Assembly (NCBI GenBank): GCA_963754845.1
Contig: CAVWHE010000001.1
Span: 496,001 to 560,000 of the forward strand
Direction: 5' to 3'
DNA length: 64,000 nt
Source of the DNA: JAKASV01 sp963754845
GTDB taxonomy: Bacteria > Babelota > Babeliae > Babelales > Vermiphilaceae
Positions 18,159 through 27,364 of this stretch are shown here, one piece after another (within the stretch, counting starts at the first letter, position 1; each line of letters opens with the position of its first letter). Made by a program: the position numbers and the translations under genes. The notes under the pieces were generated by a model, which did no database searches, was not told where the DNA came from, and saw only the letters and a list, made by a program, of their open reading frames with translations.

Positions 18159-19004
18159 GCCCTGTTGACTTTTCAAAACGCTGATTTTTTTGCATGATAA
18201 CTCCAATCCAAAAAAATGGAACACTCGAACAGGAGCTATCATGCAGGGAAAGTATATCACAAGTGATGCGTGGGAAAAAATGTTTGCCTTCCTGAAAGAA
18301 GACGCCAAAATTTACGTCGTCAGCGAAGAAAGGCTCAGGAACTTCGTTGAGGCAGTGTACTGGATTATGCGAACTGGAGCGCAATGGAGGGAGTTGCCAG
18401 AACGATACGGCGCGTGGAACAGTGTATACAAAAGATTCGATGCCTGGAGCAAAAAGGGCGTATGGGAGAAACTTTTTGCCTTTTGTATACACGACCCTGA
18501 CCAGGAGTATCTGTCTGTTGACGCAACAATAGTCAGAGCACATCCGTGCGCAGCTGGCCACGGCAAACAAGCAGAAGAGGGTCTTGGGCGAAGCAAGGGG
18601 GGCTTCGCTACAAAGGTCCATGCTAAGGTTGATGCTCTCGGAAATCCTCTTAAATTCATTATTACACCAGGCCAAGTTGCCGACATCACCCAAGGAGAGG
18701 AGCTTATTAAGGGAGATTCTGAATCGCATATCATCGGTGACATGGGGTATGACTCGGACCCTTTTCGCAGGCAAATAAGGGCTCAAAATTGTTGCCCGGT
18801 AATCCCAGGCAAAAGTAATCGAACGCAAGTTGTGGAATACGACAAACACGTCTACAAGGAGAGGTCTGTCATCGAGTGTTTCTTTTCAAAGATTAAGCAG
18901 TACAGACTCATTTTTTCTCGTTTCGATAAAAAGCTGCGCAATTACCGGGCCTTTCTGCTTTTTGTGGGGACTTGCATATGGCTCCGGTAAAAAGTCAACA
19001 GGGC
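18159..19004 (+). mobile_element. Intact IS5-family insertion sequence, 846 bp
   Basis: Perfect 15-bp terminal inverted repeats GCCCTGTTGACTTTT (left end) and AAAAGTCAACAGGGC (right end). CTAG is duplicated on both sides (18155-18158 and 19005-19008), matching the 4-bp target duplication of the IS5 group. One intact transposase fills the element. It sits 21 bp from the stop codon of the exported thioredoxin-reductase-like gene, without cutting it. The perfect ends and open frame suggest recent insertion. Confidence 0.9.
18241..18990 (+). CDS. IS5-family transposase
   Basis: Protein of 249 residues; AGGAG 5 nt before ATG 18241. It has an N-terminal helical DUF4096-like part (W..L..R), then the DDE catalytic core: first Asp in SVDATIV, second in GDMGYD, and Glu in a complete Y-(2)-R-(3)-E-(6)-K signature (YKERSVIECFFSKIK). 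Single intact frame with no programmed frameshift needed, so likely active. Confidence 0.92.
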   Translation: MQGKYITSDAWEKMFAFLKEDAKIYVVSEERLRNFVEAVYWIMRTGAQWRELPERYGAWNSVYKRFDAWSKKGVWEKLFAFCIHDPDQEYLSVDATIVRAHPCAAGHGKQAEEGLGRSKGGFATKVHAKVDALGNPLKFIITPGQVADITQGEELIKGDSESHIIGDMGYDSDPFRRQIRAQNCCPVIPGKSNRTQVVEYDKHVYKERSVIECFFSKIKQYRLIFSRFDKKLRNYRAFLLFVGTCIWLR

Positions 19005-19025
19005 CTAGAGAGTTTGCCCCTCGCG

Positions 19026-20093
19026 TCACGCCCCACCCGTTGGAATGCAGGTGAGCTTTTGCGGCACACGCTGCACCACGGCTTGGGAGGAAGGCCGGCG
19101 GTGTTGTTTTGTCGCAAGAAGGTAATCTTCGGCGGCAAGTGCCGCTGTACATCCGTGGCCGGCGGCAACGATCGCCTGCTTAAATATCGGCTCCATGATA
19201 TCACCGGCTGCAAAAACACCGGCAACCGACGTCTTGACCTCGTCGTGTACAACAATATGTCCAGTACGGTCAACAATAACCTGACCGTTGACGATGGACG
19301 TATTTGGACTGTGGCCGATGGCAATAAAAATGCCGCTCGCCGGCAGAGATTCTTGTTGGCCGGTTGCTATGTTCTTCACGTTCACGGCCGTGACCCGCTC
19401 TCCGTCGCCCTGTATTTCAGAGACGGTACTTGAATAGTAAATTTTTATACGAGGATCCCCAAGAACGCGCAATTGCATGGTCGCGGAGGCCGTGAGGTTT
19501 TCACGCGCTTGCACAACGGTCACGCTGCGCGCGCTGCGGGCAAGCGAAAGGGCATATTCCATCGCCGTGTCGCCACCACCGACAACCACGACGTCTTTGT
19601 TTTTGTACATTGCCCCGTCGCACGTGGCACACGTTGAAACTCCCTTACCCCAGTAAAACGCTTCACCGGCACAGTTGAGACACCGCGGCGACGATCCCAT
19701 TGCAAGGATGACGGCGTTGCAAATAAGCTCATTTCCCTTGTTAGTACTAACAACAAACGGTTGCCGCCGAAGTTCGACCTTGACCGCCGTTTCCTCAAGA
19801 ATTCGTGCACCTGCTTGCACGGCGTGATCACGCAGACGTTCCATGAGCTCAGCGCCGGCGATTTTGATTATCGTCGGCCAATTTTCTATGTACGTAGTTT
19901 CCGTTAAGTGTCCCCCCGGTTCATCGCCCGCAACAATTAGGGGATCAAGTTTTGCCCGAGCTCCGTAGAGCGCAGCCGTGAGGCCGGCAGGACCCGAGCC
20001 GAGGATAACAAGCTGACAGAAATACTTTTCAGCTCGCGCGGGAATACTGACGACGAGCAACCCGAGGAGGCCGATACCCATCGCAAGGTTCAT
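19026..20093 (-). CDS. Exported thioredoxin-reductase-like flavoprotein
   Basis: Protein of 355 residues. Signal peptide at 1-21 (MNLAMGIGLLGLLVVSIPARA), start supported by TAAGGAGT upstream. FAD motif GSGPAG at about 32, redox pair CATC near 156, NADPH motif GGGDTA, and C-terminal FAD motif GVFAAGDI. A ~25-residue tail extends past the usual end. It is paralogous to the normal trxB immediately upstream. An NADPH-dependent reductase facing the periplasm would lack its usual electron donor, so either the hydrophobic start is an anchor or the enzyme is used unusually. An IS lies just downstream. Confidence 0.85.
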   Translation of the reverse strand: MNLAMGIGLLGLLVVSIPARAEKYFCQLVILGSGPAGLTAALYGARAKLDPLIVAGDEPGGHLTETTYIENWPTIIKIAGAELMERLRDHAVQAGARILEETAVKVELRRQPFVVSTNKGNELICNAVILAMGSSPRCLNCAGEAFYWGKGVSTCATCDGAMYKNKDVVVVGGGDTAMEYALSLARSARSVTVVQARENLTASATMQLRVLGDPRIKIYYSSTVSEIQGDGERVTAVNVKNIATGQQESLPASGIFIAIGHSPNTSIVNGQVIVDRTGHIVVHDEVKTSVAGVFAAGDIMEPIFKQAIVAAGHGCTAALAAEDYLLATKQHRRPSSQAVVQRVPQKLTCIPTGGA

Positions 20094-20146
20094 GGACCAT
20101 ACTCCTTACACTTTCTATCATGCTATCTTCAACGAAAAACAAGCCG

Positions 20147-21100
20147 TCAATCAGCAACGATCGGTCTCGAGGCAAGGTAGCGCTCCGCATCAAGTGCCGC
20201 CATGCACCCAGAACCAGCTGCCGTGATCGCTTGCCTGTACCGCCAATCGACTACATCCCCTGCGGCAAAAACACCTGGCCGCGATGTCTGAGTCGTACCG
20301 TTAAAAACTTTTATATAGCCCGCCTGATCAAGCTCAACTTGGTCCTTGACGCTCATCGTATTGGGTGTAAGGCCAATGGCGAGAAAAATTCCCGACGTTG
20401 GCAGGTGGGTTTTCTCATTCGTTACCTGGTTCGTTATGGTAACCCCCGTCACATGACCGTTGGCACCGTGTATTTCGGTCACCGTGCTCCTATATACAAC
20501 ATCGACGCCCGGGTACTCATTTACGCGCTGCTGAAGTTCTGGCGTCGCCGTCAGTTTATCAAGTATGTGAACGATCGTTATCCCCTTTGCATACTTTGCC
20601 AGGGCACTCAAATGCTCCATGGCCGTATCGCCACCACCAACGATAACAACATCCTTGCCCTGATAAAGGGCAGAGTCACACACAGCGCACGTGCTGACAC
20701 CCTTGCCCCAGTACTCCTCCTGACCGGGACAATCAAGCGTTCTTGGCAGCGATCCCGTCGCGATGATGACAACATCGGCAGTGAACTCCTTGCCACGGTG
20801 TGTCCATACCACGTACGGTCTTTTTGAAAAATCCGTTTTCACAACAACCTCGGCCAAAAGCTCGCACCCGGCACGGACAGCGTGATCCTGAATTTTATTC
20901 ATGAGATCTGGACCGAGGATACTAATCTCTCCCGGCCAATTCGTTACGCAGGAAGTACCAACAAGCTGCCCGCCCGGTTTTTTACCCTGCATAATGAGGG
21001 GCACCAAACGGGCACGCGCGGCGTAAATGCCCGCCGAGTATCCCGCCGGCCCCGACCCAATGATGATGAGCTTTTGGTGTTTGGTTAATGTCATCGCCAT
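20147..21100 (-). CDS. trxB: Thioredoxin reductase
   Basis: Protein of 317 residues, typical TrxB length. FAD motif GSGPAG (about 16), redox CAVC (about 140), NADPH motif GGGDTA, and C-terminal GVFAAGDV. It uses NADPH to reduce thioredoxin in the cytoplasm. Starts 6 nt after the trigger factor stop, so the two are probably translationally coupled; the exported paralog follows after 53 nt. Confidence 0.93.
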   Translation of the reverse strand: MAMTLTKHQKLIIIGSGPAGYSAGIYAARARLVPLIMQGKKPGGQLVGTSCVTNWPGEISILGPDLMNKIQDHAVRAGCELLAEVVVKTDFSKRPYVVWTHRGKEFTADVVIIATGSLPRTLDCPGQEEYWGKGVSTCAVCDSALYQGKDVVIVGGGDTAMEHLSALAKYAKGITIVHILDKLTATPELQQRVNEYPGVDVVYRSTVTEIHGANGHVTGVTITNQVTNEKTHLPTSGIFLAIGLTPNTMSVKDQVELDQAGYIKVFNGTTQTSRPGVFAAGDVVDWRYRQAITAAGSGCMAALDAERYLASRPIVAD

Positions 21101-21106
21101 GTACCG

Positions 21107-22429
21107 TCATTTCTTTGTTAAGTGATATATGATGTAGTTGAGCGCCTTCTCCCGAAGGCACGTCTGCATGAGCTCTTGCGTTATTATGGGAAATTCTTGG
21201 CCATGTACTCTGAGGTCCGGCAGGCGAAAATGAAGAAATTCGCGCATACGCGGCCTTCCTGTGAGGTTAAGGTAATATCGCACGTCCTCGTGGGTAACGT
21301 CGAGGGGCTCGTGGTGGGCAACGCGATCCATGATGATTGCCTCTTTGACCTGCTTCTCAGCCAGGAGCTCAGTCGTTTTTTGAAAATCTTTTTGAGTCTT
21401 ATACACGAGGTAATCAGGGTTTGATTGCATGGAAAGCAGGAGCTGCTCTTGTTGGCGCAGGACAAGAAAATGGGGAGCAAAGAAGGTATGCTTTGCCAAA
21501 AAGAGCTGACATACATCGTCAACCGTCGCCTGCCGTTGAGATATGTCGTTGCGATACGAAAAGACCTCAATGAGCTTGTGGTGAAGCGCTTTGTGCGCCC
21601 TTGCGCGAAAGTGTTCGGCGAGGCTTTCAAGGCACACGAAGGCTGATGCAACGATATCTTTTATCGTAACACAAAACGTGAAAGGACTATCTGCCTGCCC
21701 GCTGAAATACTCCTGAAGCCCGTCATTTTGTGTGTAGATGACATCACCGATCCTGCGACCAACAAAAAGCTCATGAAAATCGCCGTCAACCTCCTCGTTG
21801 CCAATTTTGAGCCACATGTTTTCTGCGTGACCATCAAAAAGAACTTCGCGATGCTCATTTGCCAGCGCAACGTCGAAGTTAACCCAGTCGCCCACGCCGA
21901 TCACCCCGTAGACGTGCTCCTGTCTGCGCTGCTCTTCTTCCCTCATAAAAAGCTCAACCTGTTTATCGAGGTCTTTATAGCGCTTGCGCTTGGGAGCCCT
22001 GAAGACGAGGAACTTCCAGTCACTGATATTGATTTCAGGCACAGTCGTGAGTACAAAATTAAACACCGTGTTGCCGACACCATCGGTTGCAATACCCGTC
22101 AAGCGTGGTCGCCCGATGAGAGAAATCTTTCGTTCGCGCAGCTCAGTATAGAGGATGTTGATGACAAAAAATCTCAACAAGAATGCGTCAACTTGCTCGG
22201 TAACATTCGCCCGATACTCGTCGTTAATGTAACTTAAGGGGGCTCCCTTTTTATGGAGACCGTAAGGTTGCACATCCCTCTGGCGCGCGACGAGCACCTC
22301 ACGCTGAACGACGTCTGCAAACAAGGAAGGTATAGTGATGGAGACAGTACGCGGAATATAGTCACCACCCGCGCCAACCGTCATACAGGAAGACCACGAC
22401 AACAGTGCCTCTTTATGCTGCTGCTTCAT
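21107..22429 (-). CDS. tig: Trigger factor (ribosome-bound chaperone)
   Basis: Protein of 440 residues, close to the usual length. The N-terminal ribosome-binding region (VSITIPSLFADVVQREVL..., about 30-80) is diverged; the peptidyl-prolyl isomerase-like middle is recognisable only weakly, and the helical C-terminal arms end in VTHEDVRYYLNLTG..., REKALNYIIYHLTKK as in the family. The start at 22429 has an AAGGGA-like site. It handles nascent chains, including those bound for export, and is co-transcribed with trxB. Confidence 0.85.
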   Translation of the reverse strand: MKQQHKEALLSWSSCMTVGAGGDYIPRTVSITIPSLFADVVQREVLVARQRDVQPYGLHKKGAPLSYINDEYRANVTEQVDAFLLRFFVINILYTELRERKISLIGRPRLTGIATDGVGNTVFNFVLTTVPEINISDWKFLVFRAPKRKRYKDLDKQVELFMREEEQRRQEHVYGVIGVGDWVNFDVALANEHREVLFDGHAENMWLKIGNEEVDGDFHELFVGRRIGDVIYTQNDGLQEYFSGQADSPFTFCVTIKDIVASAFVCLESLAEHFRARAHKALHHKLIEVFSYRNDISQRQATVDDVCQLFLAKHTFFAPHFLVLRQQEQLLLSMQSNPDYLVYKTQKDFQKTTELLAEKQVKEAIIMDRVAHHEPLDVTHEDVRYYLNLTGRPRMREFLHFRLPDLRVHGQEFPIITQELMQTCLREKALNYIIYHLTKK

Positions 22430-22446
22430 CTGATCCCTTCACACGA

Positions 22447-22533
22447 TGGTGCAAGAGAAGGGACTCGAACCCCCATTCCCTTTCGGGAACTGGAACCTAA
22501 ATCCAGCGCGTCTACCACTTCCGCCACTCTTGC
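22447..22533 (-). tRNA. tRNA-Leu (anticodon UAG)
   Basis: On the minus strand GCAAGAGTGGCGGAAGTGG begins the acceptor and D arm; the anticodon loop reads ATTTAGG, the long variable arm is present, and the T arm is GGTTCGAGTCC. CCA is encoded. Class II tRNA. Confidence 0.95.
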
Positions 22534-22545
22534 AGCCAAGCCACC

Positions 22546-22621
22546 TGGTGGGCTGCCTTGGACTCGAACCAAGAACCTGCAGATTAAGAGTCTGTTGCTC
22601 TACCAATTGAGCTAGCAGCCC
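22546..22621 (-). tRNA. tRNA-Lys (anticodon CUU)
   Basis: Minus-strand GGGCTGCTAGCTCAATTGG starts the molecule; anticodon loop ACTCTTAATC gives CUU; T arm GGTTCGAGTCC; CCA encoded. It lies 12 nt upstream of tRNA-Leu. Confidence 0.95.
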
Positions 22622-22680
22622 GGACACATGTTCCCTTCGACCCCTTTATCCTAGCAAAAGAATGCGAAAAGGGAAGCACA

Positions 22681-23268
22681 TTAAATCGTCTTTATATCGT
22701 GTTCCTTTTTTTGCGCAAAACTCTCCGCCTTCTCGATGAAGGCCCCCGTTACGCGTTCAAGAACATCAGAAAGTCTATTGAAAAAATTTTCTGAAATAAC
22801 TTTGTCTTTCTTGCCTTCGCGTATGAGGTTATTGAACTCTTTGCGAATGTTTCTTATAGCAACACGGCATTCTTCGAGCTTTTTCCCCAGAATTTTATTA
22901 AGATCCTCACGACGCGTCGAACTCATCTCAGGAAGCTGGATACGGATGATGGCACCGTCGTTGATGGGTGAAACTCCGAGCTCCGAAGAACGTATTGCCC
23001 TCTCTATGTCAGGTATAATCCCCGCATCCCACGGTTGAATAGTTAGAAGACGCGGCTCGGGAGCAGCAAGAGATGAAATGGTTTTGAGGGGGACCGCCGC
23101 GGATCCGTAACATGCAACGGGGATGTCTTCAACAAGCGATGTGTGAGCCCGCCCCGTCCGTATCTTAACGAGCTCGCTCTCAAAATGCTTGAGGGTTTTG
23201 CCCATTTCATCCTGCATTGTTTTTTCGAACGTCTTGGAATCGTTCTCAACGAGTGATAATTCTATCAT
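22681..23268 (-). CDS. frr: Ribosome recycling factor
   Basis: Protein of 195 residues, near family length of about 185. Contains the conserved ELVKIRTGRAHTSLVEDI start of domain I, PEMSSTRREDLNKILGK, and KKDKVISEN.. helix at the C-terminus. With EF-G it splits the post-termination ribosome. Lies downstream of tsf. Confidence 0.95.
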   Translation of the reverse strand: MIELSLVENDSKTFEKTMQDEMGKTLKHFESELVKIRTGRAHTSLVEDIPVACYGSAAVPLKTISSLAAPEPRLLTIQPWDAGIIPDIERAIRSSELGVSPINDGAIIRIQLPEMSSTRREDLNKILGKKLEECRVAIRNIRKEFNNLIREGKKDKVISENFFNRLSDVLERVTGAFIEKAESFAQKKEHDIKTI

Positions 23269-23404
23269 TGCTTTCCCCGGTAATCACATACGAGATCTCT
23301 GATCCCCACACGGCGCGCGCACGAAGGTCCAATCGCTTGATCGTAAAAATCTCGCCAGTCAGCATCGACTTGATGAGAATCATCGTTATTGTGCGTACAA
23401 CCAT
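23246..23404 (-). CDS. Possible small protein between tsf and frr
   Basis: 52-codon open frame beginning MVVRTITMILIKSMLTG and ending ...ESNDRIITR, overlapping the start of frr by 23 bases. GAGGA lies about 13 nt upstream of its ATG. It occupies the place where pyrH (UMP kinase) usually lies in the rpsB-tsf-pyrH-frr operon. No similarity recognised; it may be a real small gene or chance. Confidence 0.35.
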   Translation of the reverse strand: MVVRTITMILIKSMLTGEIFTIKRLDLRARAVWGSEISYVITGESNDRIITR

Positions 23405-23425
23405 GACGCACGGGTTGGTCCTCAA

Positions 23426-24025
23426 TCAGGACCCTATTTGGAAGCGCGCGAAACGCCTAATTTGAATTCTTTCTCCCGTTTTGGCCATGAGGTCGGAGAC
23501 AACATCTGCCACGGTTTTTTGGTCATCCTTGACGAAGGCCTGGCGCAAAAGACAAACCTCGTCAAAGAAACTTTCCATTTTGCCGGCGACAATGTTTTCG
23601 ACAATTTTTTCAGGCTTGCCGAGGCCTGCCACCTGACTGCGAACAATATCTCTTTCGTGCTCAAGGAGTTTTTGGTCTATATCTTCAGGAGCAAGGTAGA
23701 GCGGATTGAGGGCGGCAATGTGCATGCAAATGTCGTTGGCAAGACGGACAAATTCATCGGTTCGTGCGACAAAATCAGTTTCACAGTTAAGTTCAAGAAG
23801 GACGCCCACGCGACTGCCAGGATGAATATAAGCATGAACAATTCCCTGCGTTGCCTGCTTGCCGGCACGGTTGGCAGCAACGGCCGCCCCTTTTTTGCGA
23901 AGCACCTCGATCGCTTTCTCGATATCACCGTCGGCTTCTTCAAGGGCTTTTTTGCAGTCCATCATCCCAAGGCCGGTAATCTCACGCAGCTCCTGCACGC
24001 GTAGCATATCAATCTTTTTTGACAT
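23426..24025 (-). CDS. tsf: Elongation factor Ts
   Basis: Protein of 199 residues, short for EF-Ts (about 280 in E. coli) and close to the shorter plant-organelle/Thermus-type length. N-terminal UBA-like part VQELREITGLGMMDCKKALEEADGDIEKA and the core LLELNCETDFVAR are conserved. Start at 24025 chosen for AGGTGG 7 nt upstream. It reloads EF-Tu with GTP. rpsB is not next to it. Confidence 0.95.
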   Translation of the reverse strand: MSKKIDMLRVQELREITGLGMMDCKKALEEADGDIEKAIEVLRKKGAAVAANRAGKQATQGIVHAYIHPGSRVGVLLELNCETDFVARTDEFVRLANDICMHIAALNPLYLAPEDIDQKLLEHERDIVRSQVAGLGKPEKIVENIVAGKMESFFDEVCLLRQAFVKDDQKTVADVVSDLMAKTGERIQIRRFARFQIGS

Positions 24026-24303
24026 TGCCATCCCACCTGAACAGAAGAAACTCACAACAACACGACATCCATCGATAGTCTGCCACAACCAGCAGCTTAA
24101 TCAATGGAATCCCATGGAACAGCAATCCCGCTACCTGTCCAACCACCGTTAAGACGCCGCGGTGCGTACAAAGTCCGTGCCCGTGAGACGACGACCGACA
24201 ATCACCGCCTCACGAGCGACTTTACATGCCTCGGGTACGGGCGCGAAGCTCCGGCAGCCCTCCTCCCACCGGGCCTAAAGATACGCCCGTTTAAAAGATC
24301 CCC
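24026..24303. other. Intergenic region before tsf
   Basis: Likely holds the tsf promoter; no clear element stands out and no gene is seen. A weak minus-strand TTGATT..GACTAT pair exists about 70 nt upstream of tsf. Confidence 0.3.
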
Positions 24304-25748
24304 TTAGCGAGGCGACGCCATGTAACCGTCGAAGGCATCGAGTACTGGTTCTTGCAAGATTTTGATGGTGGCGCCTTTGATTGCATTCGTGCCGGTGACC
24401 AGGACCATACACTGTCCCTGAGCGGAACCATAGATTGCGGTGTACTGTTCAAGGGGCAAGGTTGCCACGAGTTTGCCAGTTGCCGGATTTATGAGCGAAA
24501 AACGCGAATCAAAAATATCATAGGCACGCCTGGCAAGAACATACGGACCAACAAAGCCAAAGGTGTCAAGGGGATAGACGTCGGCATGGACTGTTGTCCC
24601 GGCAAGCATGTCATGCACACAGATACCCTTTTCCGCTTGGTCAAGCCAAGGAACCAATACCACATACCAACCTCCGACCCTTACATCGGCACCTTCGTTG
24701 CCGCGGCAGCACGCAAACATCGGCTGGGCGCATACAGGAAGAACCGCGAGCTTACTCTGGACCTGTGTGTCGAACAGAAGGTGGTTAAGTAGAAAGGCGC
24801 CAGTTGCCGTGTCATTCCAGCCAAGCGTGATAACCATGCGACCATCGGGAAGCATGCCTTCTGGCATGGCATTTCCAATGTGCTCAACGTTGCGATAATC
24901 AACGGCGGAGAGTTCGCGACCGCTGGCAAGATCCCAGGTGTAAATAACGCCTTCGCAGTACGCTATAATAGCTTGCCTTCCGTCGCGCAACAGCTGCGAA
25001 AAGACATGCGGGCGCACACTTTCCGAAACATCAATGGTCATGACATCTTTGAGGTTTTGTAGGTCAACAACCTTGATTTGGCCGTGCTCGTGAGACTCTT
25101 CCCCTTCGGCGCCGGCTATACGGCTGAACCGATGATGAGGTAGCGCTCGTCAGCCGACAGGCAATAATGCGGGGCCATAAACTTTGTTAGAGTGGGCATA
25201 ATATAAACTTTTTCAACGGAACCTTCCTTGCCGTTAACAACAAGGAAGGCATCGCCAAAGAAAGCATTGTTAAAGAAAGAATGAGCTTGAGGGAATTCTT
25301 GGCGCACGTTTATGATAACGGTCCTCCCATCGGCAGACATGCTTTCACACGAGTACTGCCGTGCCCCGCGTCCCGCCCATGCCGCCCGTTGCTCATTGCT
25401 TATGCCGCCACCAGGCCAAATAATTTTTGGCATCGGGACGGTCCTTGTGATCCTACGGCCTTGCCAGGCAAACTCGTGAAGGTAGATTTCACGCACCAAC
25501 TTACAAAGTTCGACGGGAGTATTTTTTTTAAGAACAGCCGAAACTGCCTCGTCAGATGATTTACCATGACTGCAGAGTTCAGCAATCCGCTTCGCCAAAA
25601 CACGAGCACTCTTCGCAGACAACAACTCAACGCTGCTCGCTTCTTCAACGCCTCTTACTGGCCGCGGAGCAGCACCAAAACAGACAATCGAGATCAGAAT
25701 GGTAACGGCGGAAAAAACACAGGATGCAAACGTAGCACGATAATTCAT
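24304..25748 (-). pseudogene. Exported WD40-like protein, broken by a -1 frameshift
   Basis: Two frames join into one protein of about 480 residues. The upstream part (25748 to 25116) has a signal peptide (residues 1-33) and ends in DERYLIIGSAV then stop. Slipping one base back near GGTTCAGCC (about 25120) gives SRIAGAEGEE...GQIKVVDLQNLKDVMTIDVSE and then runs open to 24304 through further WD-like strands (VIYTWDLASGREL). The join GQIKVVDL is a typical WD-repeat strand. This is either a one-base deletion, a sequencing error, or recoding; no slippery heptamer is visible. WD-like propellers bind partner proteins. Partner unknown. Confidence 0.7.
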
Positions 25749-26041
25749 GTGAGAAAACCTCTACAAAAAAGGTGACCCCCACCGGCGCTTCGACGTCGCT
25801 GTACGTTGAAAAAGACCACGTTGTTTACGGGACGTCGAAAATGACAGCAATTTAATTCTAAAAAAATCGTATCGTATAATAAAATCAATGATTTGCAAAA
25901 AATTAAAATTGTCGTGGCAAAAAATACGTGAACCCTCCCGATCTCTAGAGGCCTCCATTCTCTTTACGCCCGGAGAGAACCGGCGTACGCTGATTTTGTT
26001 GGGGTAAATTTTCTCAAAATTTTTCGCCAAAAGGACGTACG
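25749..26041. other. Intergenic region, AT-rich part
   Basis: Contains CTTCGACGTCGCTGTACG (25788-25805), also found once near 46988. AT-rich run at 25850-25880 includes TATAAT and could hold the promoters of the diverging genes on either side; no gene seen. Confidence 0.3.
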
Positions 26042-26734
26042 ATGAAGTTTTTTCTTGATACGGCCGACATACATCGCGTAAAAGCATGGCTCCCTCTGGG
26101 TATCGTTGACGGTATCACAACAAATCCGACGCGTGTATCCAAGCTCGCAAAAAACAACGATGACGCACGTAGGATCGTTCTCGATATATGCGCCTGCGTT
26201 TACCCACGTCCAGTCAGTATACAGGTAACTGAAAAGGACCCGGAAGCAGTCCAAGATGAGGCAGAGGCGATAGCAGAACTTGCCGAAAACGTTGTGGTAA
26301 AAATTCCGTGCCAGCTTGTGTATTACCCGGTTATAGCCAATCTCGCACATCGTGGTATTCCCCTCAACGTAACGCTTGTTTTTAGCCCCCTACAGGCACT
26401 TGCCATGTGCAAACTCGGTGTCAAATATCTCTCCCTCTTTCTGGGCCGTTTCCAGGCACACGGTGGAGACTGCAATGAGCTTGCCCACGCATGCACACAC
26501 ATGATCTCAGAATACAATTTTTCCACGCGCACCATCGCAGCCTCGATACGAACAGTCGAACACCTCAACCTTGCCCTTGCCGCCAACGTTGATATCGCAA
26601 CACTCCCAGTCGAAATACTCAGCACGATACTCACACACACGTTGACGGACCAGGGGGCTGAAAAGTTTCTTCTCGACTGGCATGACGCGGGCCTCACACA
26701 CTTCGCACATGCTCTGCATCACGACGAAACGTGA
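26042..26734 (+). CDS. Transaldolase / fructose-6-phosphate aldolase-like (TalC/MipB family)
   Basis: Protein of 230 residues. It begins MKFFLDTADIHRVKAW, has the family segment DGITTNPTRVSK, the Schiff-base lysine in VVVKIPC, and NVTLVFSPLQALA. Family members transfer dihydroxyacetone units between sugar phosphates or cleave fructose-6-phosphate; the exact reaction cannot be assigned. The conserved active-site region reads YLSLFLGRFQ instead of the more common Y.SPFVGR. Length matches the short transaldolases. Confidence 0.85.
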   Translation: MKFFLDTADIHRVKAWLPLGIVDGITTNPTRVSKLAKNNDDARRIVLDICACVYPRPVSIQVTEKDPEAVQDEAEAIAELAENVVVKIPCQLVYYPVIANLAHRGIPLNVTLVFSPLQALAMCKLGVKYLSLFLGRFQAHGGDCNELAHACTHMISEYNFSTRTIAASIRTVEHLNLALAANVDIATLPVEILSTILTHTLTDQGAEKFLLDWHDAGLTHFAHALHHDET

Positions 26735-27134
26735 AAGAGATATGGAAAGATACAGAAAACCAAGGCAGGGACGGATGTTGTGATGTTCGCCTACCAAAAA
26801 ACCTGAGTTCTTCCAAGGGTAACTCCGCAGAGAACCTCCCTGAAGTCTCCCGTTGTTAGGTGGGCGAACCTCTTCTCAACCACCCATCCTCGCCTCATCA
26901 ACAAGACTAATAAATTCAAATAGATAAAATCAATAAAAAATTTACATTTTGAAAAATTGCCTTGGTGTGTGATGTACGTTGCCCTCAATTCCCCTCCTCG
27001 AGCACCTCCCCATCCCCCAACAATAATTATTTATATATATATATATATATTATAATAGGCCACGCCTCTCAGTGGTGGATAACTTTCCGCCAAAATCAAA
27101 AAAGAGCTTTATATCCAACGTTTTTCCCCTTGAC

Positions 27135-27181
27135 GCCTTCGTTGCAAGGTGGTGGATAACTGGTGGATAACTGGTGGATAA
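27135..27181 (+). repeat. Left arm of 47-bp inverted repeat at candidate origin
   Basis: Starts GCCTTCGTTGCAAGG and continues with three GGTGGATAA boxes; pairs with 27318-27364 with one mismatch. Confidence 0.9.
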
Positions 27182-27317
27182 GTTCGCCGAGCTCGTCTGG
27201 ATCGATGTTTTGATCATTTAGATTTTCGTTTTATACGATTGCATCGTACGTATCGAGATGTTGCTCTGCATTGAGGGAAAGGGGGGTTGGCAGAGTTATC
27301 CACCAGTTATCCACCAG

Positions 27318-27364
27318 TTATCCACCAGTTATTCACCAGTTATCCACCACCTTGCAACGAAGGC
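27318..27364 (-). repeat. Right arm of 47-bp inverted repeat at candidate origin
   Basis: Three TTATYCACC boxes followed by ACCTTGCAACGAAGGC, reverse complement of 27135-27181. The arms are separated by 136 bp. Confidence 0.9.

Larger units (their letters stand above)
27022..27364. other. Candidate oriC: AT-rich run plus DnaA-box-like repeats
   Basis: AT run ataattattta(ta)n at 27022-27057, then GGTGGATAA at 27074-27082, 27151-27159, 27162-27170 and 27173-27181, and the inverted TTATCCACC at 27296-27304, 27307-27315, 27318-27326, 27329-27337 (TTATTCACC) and 27340-27348. The DnaA consensus is TTATCCACA; here the last base is C. Spacing between neighbouring boxes is 11 nt, close to one helix turn. 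Genes left of it are mainly minus strand, those right mainly plus, as expected for divergent replication. Confidence 0.55.

Noticed and set aside
27296..27348. CRISPR-like array of short repeats
   Set aside because: The repeat is 9 bp with 2-bp gaps; no spacers and no cas genes.
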